Part shown: piece by piece, positions 60,675 through 64,000 of the stretch
Layout of the letters: every line of letters begins with the position of its first letter
How positions within the stretch are numbered: position 1 is the first letter of the stretch
Source of the DNA: Grosmannia clavigera kw1407
Lineage: Eukaryota; Ascomycota; Sordariomycetes; Ophiostomatales; Ophiostomataceae
Length of the DNA stretch: 64,000 nt
Reading direction: 5' to 3'
Assembly (NCBI RefSeq): GCF_000143105.1
Contig: NW_014040784.1
Span: forward strand, 748,761 to 812,760
Notes under the pieces: generated by a model
Seen by the model: only the letters and a program-made list of their open reading frames with translations
Told to the model about the DNA's origin: nothing
Database searches by the model: none
Position numbers and translations under genes: made by a program

Positions 60675-62643
60675 ATGTTGCTCACCCTTCCAGTACCAGC
60701 AATCCCTTTGCAGGTCGCGCTGCCGGCCGCGGTTGCCGGCCTCGCCTACATCAATGCCCGCGCTTCGGTGTGGTACGACCTGTTGATGCTGAACTCTGTC
60801 ATTCCTGCGGTCATCTCCATGAACATGTCCCGTCTTACCGGCAAGATCAGCGTCTTCTACCGCATCGAGGAAAGGGCAAAGTCCTCGGCATTCGCAAACC
60901 GACCCTTCATCCTCGTCGACGACTACTCGTACACCTATGCGCAAGTCTACGACCGTGCCCTCCGCTATGGCGTGTGGCTGAAAGAAAAAATGGCCGTTGG
61001 GAAGGGTGACGTGGTAGCAGTGGATTTCATGAACTCAGACACCTTCATCTTCTTATGGCTGGGCCTCTGGTCCATTGGCGCCAAGCCGGCCTTTATCAAC
61101 TACAATCTGCGCGATCAGCCGCTGGTACACTGCATCCAGACCGCCACCACCAAGTTGATACTCGTCGACTCTGCCGTTGCTGAGGCGTTCACGCCAGAAG
61201 TTCGCACCGCCCTGTCCGACAGACGCATCGAGGTCTTCTCCGAGGCCCTAAAGACCGAGATCTTCGCCACAGACCCGATCCGTTACCCCGACGAGCTGCG
61301 CCACGAGGACAAGCTAGAAGACATGGCCGTCCTCATCTTCACTTCCGGCACGACCGGCCTCCCCAAGGCTGCCGTGGTGTCGTGGTCCAAACTGATTGTC
61401 GGTGGCAACTTTACGTGGCACTGGACGGGCGCCACCAAGGATGATATATACTATACGGTACGTCGACCGTCAGCAGAGAATGCCTGCAGTGTCTAATTCC
61501 GTGTCATCAGTGCATGCCTCTCTACCACTCCTCCGCCATCCTGTTCTGCTTCTGCACCATGCTGAATGCCGGCGGCGCCGTGGCCGTCGGCCATCGCTTC
61601 TCCAACAAAACGTTCTGGCCCGACGTGCGCAAGTTCAAGGCAACCATGATCCAGTACGTCGGCGAGACGTGCCGGTATCTCCTTGTGGCACCGCCGCAGA
61701 TCGACCCTGCGACCAACGAGAACCTGGACAAGAAGCATTCCGTGCGCCTCGCCCTTGGAAACGGCCTCCGCCCCGACGTGTGGAACCGTTTCAAGGAGCG
61801 CTTCGGTATTGAGACGATTGCCGAGTTCTACGGCGCAACAGAGGGCACGCTGGCCACGTTCAACCTATCCCGAAACGACTATTCCATGGGCGCCGTAGGT
61901 CGCGTAGTGGTTGGATATACAAACTGCTGATGGGGATCAACGTCACGTATGTAGCCATGGACTGGGCTACCGAACAGCCATGGCGTGATCCGCGCACTGG
62001 ATATTGTCGGCGTGCCACTGTGGGCGAGCCGGGCGAGCTGGTCTTCAAGCTTCCCTCGGACAATATTCACAAGCGCTTCCAGGGATATTACCAGAACGAG
62101 AAGGCCACCCAGGCCAAGGTCATGCGCAACGTCTTCCGCAAGGGCGATGCTTGGTTCCGCACCGGTGACGTTCTGCGTACCAGCGCCGAGGGCATGCTCT
62201 ATTTCCACGACCGCATCGGTGACACGTTCCGGTGGAAGTCGGAGAACGTGTCGACCACGGAGGTGGCGCATGCTGTCGGCCTTCACCCCGAGGTGGTCGC
62301 CGCGAACGTGTACGGCATCGAGGTTCCCTGCCACGACGGGCGCGCCGGCTGTGCTGCCATCGAGCTCAAGGACGGGCCGACGGCAGAGTTTTTGGACAGC
62401 CTCGGCCAACACGTCCAGCAGAGCCTTCCGCGGTATGCGCTGCCGCTGTTCCTGCGCGTGGTCCAGGACTCGACCGTGCACACGACCGGAACAAACAAGC
62501 AGCAGAAGCACGTTTTGCGCGAGGAGGGTGTCGATCCGGAAAAGGTCGGTTCGGATCCCATCTTCTGGCTGCAAGACGGGACGTACAAGCCGTTTGGACG
62601 GCAAGAGTGGGAGCTGCTGAAGGGCGCCCAGGTGAAGTTGTAA
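60675..62643 (+). CDS. FAT1/FATP-type very-long-chain acyl-CoA synthetase with apparent frameshift
   Basis: A membrane fatty-acid transport protein and acyl-CoA synthetase (yeast Fat1 family). Exon 60675-61457 and a 53-nt intron lead to 61511-62643, about 650 codons, the usual length. A hydrophobic N-terminal helix is followed by YTYAQVYDRALRYGVWL, the AMP-binding motif FTSGTTGLPKAA, FYGATEGTLATFN, and the FATP signature GDTFRWKSENVSTTEVA. At about 61899-61906 the frame breaks: upstream it would end at a stop at 61928, while the family sequence continues in another frame as SGWIYKLLMGIN. Removal of two bases (a repeated CG in GTCGCGTAG) would restore the family reading, so this is a 2-nt insertion, either a real mutation or a sequence error. 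Otherwise all motifs are intact. Confidence 0.82.
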
Positions 62644-63604
62644 GCTACATAATCATACGGATATATCAATCTGTCTTCTCACTACCAACACCACCGTTTT
62701 CCTGTATTCCTCTTGTCGAATTGCATCAGCATTGTTAGATCTCAGAGGTCTCTGTGACTGGGTGATTTTAAGGAGGTTTTGCCCAGAAGGCTTCGTCTGT
62801 TTACCAGGGGACACGTCAAACAACTACCATTATACAAGCACAAATAATCAGTACCAATAAAAGAGCAGCTGTTGACAGGAACACGATCGTCTGGCTGCTG
62901 CTTCTCGTCTCTTCTACCAAGATGGCATTATACATGCGCATTTGCAGCATCTGCCAATCAGATGTGCTAGTGATTGCGCGATAGTGTGCTAAGTTCCAAG
63001 CGGCATAGTGCGGGGCGGCTTTGCGCCCAGGATGGCGTGCGAGAGGCAGCGATAGCGGGGCAGCAAACGAGAAGGGGAAACTGTCAACGTCACTCGCAGG
63101 TATTATTGATACCATTGTCGTTGTAAGCTCCTCGAAGCTTTCATTCTTCTCTGAGGCGGGAGAATTTTTTTTTTGAGTAGATTACCCCGCACCATCAATA
63201 TGATGTTCACGGCAGAAGAAGTAGAAGGAAGGAAGGAGCGACAGGAAGGAACAGAAGAGAGAAGTGCGAAGCTACTACATGCATCTTACTGTCCCACGTG
63301 CTGCCTAGTATGCTGAGTAGCATAGCTAGGCAGTCTAGACCAACAAGGGTCGGCGAAGACGTGATCGATTAGTCAAGAAGTTCGCAGTATTCCTAGCAAG
63401 GTGTACTATGTAGGTCCGACAGCGGTATCTTACGTTGGTGCGCCACTTCAGGGAAGAGAGGTACCCTATTTAAGCGAAAGGCGCCCGCTGCCCATCGCAT
63501 CATCCGGCCTTGTTTCTCATTCTTCCTCCTTCATTTTGCCCCTCCATCCTGTTCGTCTTTCCACATACATCCTCATAGACTCGATCCATACCTACAACGA
63601 CACA
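62644..63604. other. Intergenic region with peroxiredoxin promoter
   Basis: Apart from a doubtful small frame on the minus strand (62816-63115), nothing was supported. The right part is the peroxiredoxin promoter: a purine-rich section near 63225, a TATTTAAG box near 63468, and a CT-rich leader. CACGTG at 63296-63301 is a bHLH-type palindrome. Confidence 0.4.
62816..63115 (-). CDS. Possible tail-anchored small protein
   Basis: An ATG-led frame of 99 residues whose only notable feature is a strongly hydrophobic C-terminus (FLSTAALLLVLIICACIMVV) that would make a tail anchor. The rest has no recognised domain and no splice signals. It could be spurious; the hydrophobic end and lack of competing genes are the only support. 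Confidence 0.25.
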   Translation of the reverse strand: MVSIIPASDVDSFPFSFAAPLSLPLARHPGRKAAPHYAAWNLAHYRAITSTSDWQMLQMRMYNAILVEETRSSSQTIVFLSTAALLLVLIICACIMVVV

Positions 63605-64000
63605 ATGGCCGCCGAGAGAGCTACGCCGTAAGTTTCAATGGAAAGAGATGGAGAAAGGAGGGACAAAAGAACCTGCTGACTCCCATCTAGACTGCGCCTG
63701 GGCAGCACTGCTCCCAACTTCAAGGCCGACACGACCCAGGGCCCAATCGACTTCCACGAGTTCATCGGCGACGAGTGGGTGGTGCTGTTCTCGCACCCCG
63801 AGGACTTCACGCCGGTGTGCACGACAGAGCTGGGCGAGTTTGCCCGGCTGCAGCCCGAGTTCACCAAGCGCGGCGTCAAGCTGATCGGCCTCTCGGCCAA
63901 CACGCTCGGCAGCCACGAGGACTGGATCAAGGACATTGACGAGGTCACCGGCTCGCTCGTCGGCTTCCCCATCATCGCCGACAAGGAGCGCAAGGTCGCG
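63605..64000 (+). CDS. 1-Cys peroxiredoxin (Prx6/Prx1 type), 3' end outside window
   Basis: A thiol peroxidase that reduces peroxides. A 23-nt first exon (63605-63627) and a 63-nt intron (63628-63690) precede the main exon, which runs past the end of the window. The visible 111 residues include GSTAPNFKADTT and the peroxidatic motif PEDFTPVCTTELG with cysteine C51, followed by LIGLSANTLGSHEDWIKDI, typical of the Prx6 subfamily rather than the 2-Cys type. The C-terminal dimerisation extension would lie beyond base 64000. No mitochondrial presequence is visible, so the cytosol is likely. Confidence 0.93.

Noticed and set aside
61514..61930. Programmed frameshifting in the FAT1-like gene
   Set aside because: No slippery heptamer or downstream pseudoknot-like stem is visible at the break; a simple dinucleotide duplication explains it.
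1..64000. CRISPR arrays, operons and bacterial ribosome binding sites
   Set aside because: None were seen, and the spliceosomal introns show the DNA is eukaryotic nuclear.

Overview
The window is nuclear DNA of a filamentous ascomycete (Pezizomycotina, most likely a Sordariomycete; an ophiostomatoid fungus would fit, but that is inference). The evidence is the many short GT-AG introns of about 50-75 nt with CTAAC/CTGAC-like branch sites, GC-rich coding exons, Zn2Cys6 regulators, a Neurospora-type copper metallothionein, Pex24-type peroxin and fungal MFS families, an intron-containing tRNA, and no operon structure. Exon boundaries below were worked out by hand from splice signals, reading frame and family conservation.

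Layout. 1-3.8 kb: the C-terminal part of a multicopper oxidase (cut by the window edge), a short-chain dehydrogenase with two perfect CGG-N9-CCG palindromes in its promoter, and a convergent C2HC plus Zn2Cys6 regulator. 3.8-9.5 kb: an AT-rich, gene-poor block with a broken unidentified gene (5.5-6.0 kb) and a poorly resolved hypothetical gene (6.5-8.3 kb). 9.6-15 kb: a dysferlin-domain peroxin and a vacuolar Ca2+/H+ exchanger whose first conserved repeat appears to be completed by a 3-nt micro-exon.

15.3-33 kb is the most coherent block, a putative aromatic/stilbene catabolic cluster: aldehyde dehydrogenase, MFS transporter, stilbene-cleaving (CAO-1 type) dioxygenase, a small secreted protein, a secreted type-B carboxylesterase, gentisate 1,2-dioxygenase divergent from a salicylate-hydroxylase-like flavoprotein, a fumarylacetoacetate-hydrolase-family enzyme, and a Zn2Cys6 regulator. 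The expected logic is ester hydrolysis or uptake of a phenolic, oxidative cleavage of a stilbene to benzaldehydes, oxidation to hydroxybenzoates, hydroxylation to gentisate, ring cleavage, and hydrolysis to central metabolites. A maleylpyruvate isomerase is not seen. A salicylate/resorcylate-decarboxylase-like amidohydrolase lies further away at 43.8-44.8 kb.

33-50 kb: tRNA-Val next to a decayed metallophosphoesterase, several lineage-specific hypothetical genes, a 26-residue copper metallothionein missed by ordinary ORF calling, a BTB protein, and a long gene-poor stretch with a MITE-like element (20-bp inverted repeats). 50-64 kb: mostly housekeeping genes: a stand-alone MOCOS-type cysteine-desulfurase domain, a Dap1/MAPR heme protein, a small hydrophilic stress-type protein, a hotdog thioesterase, an MFS transporter, an intron-containing tRNA-Pro(UGG), the GPI-transamidase subunit PIG-S/Gpi17, a FAT1-type acyl-CoA synthetase with an apparent 2-nt frameshift, and the start of a 1-Cys peroxiredoxin running off the right edge.
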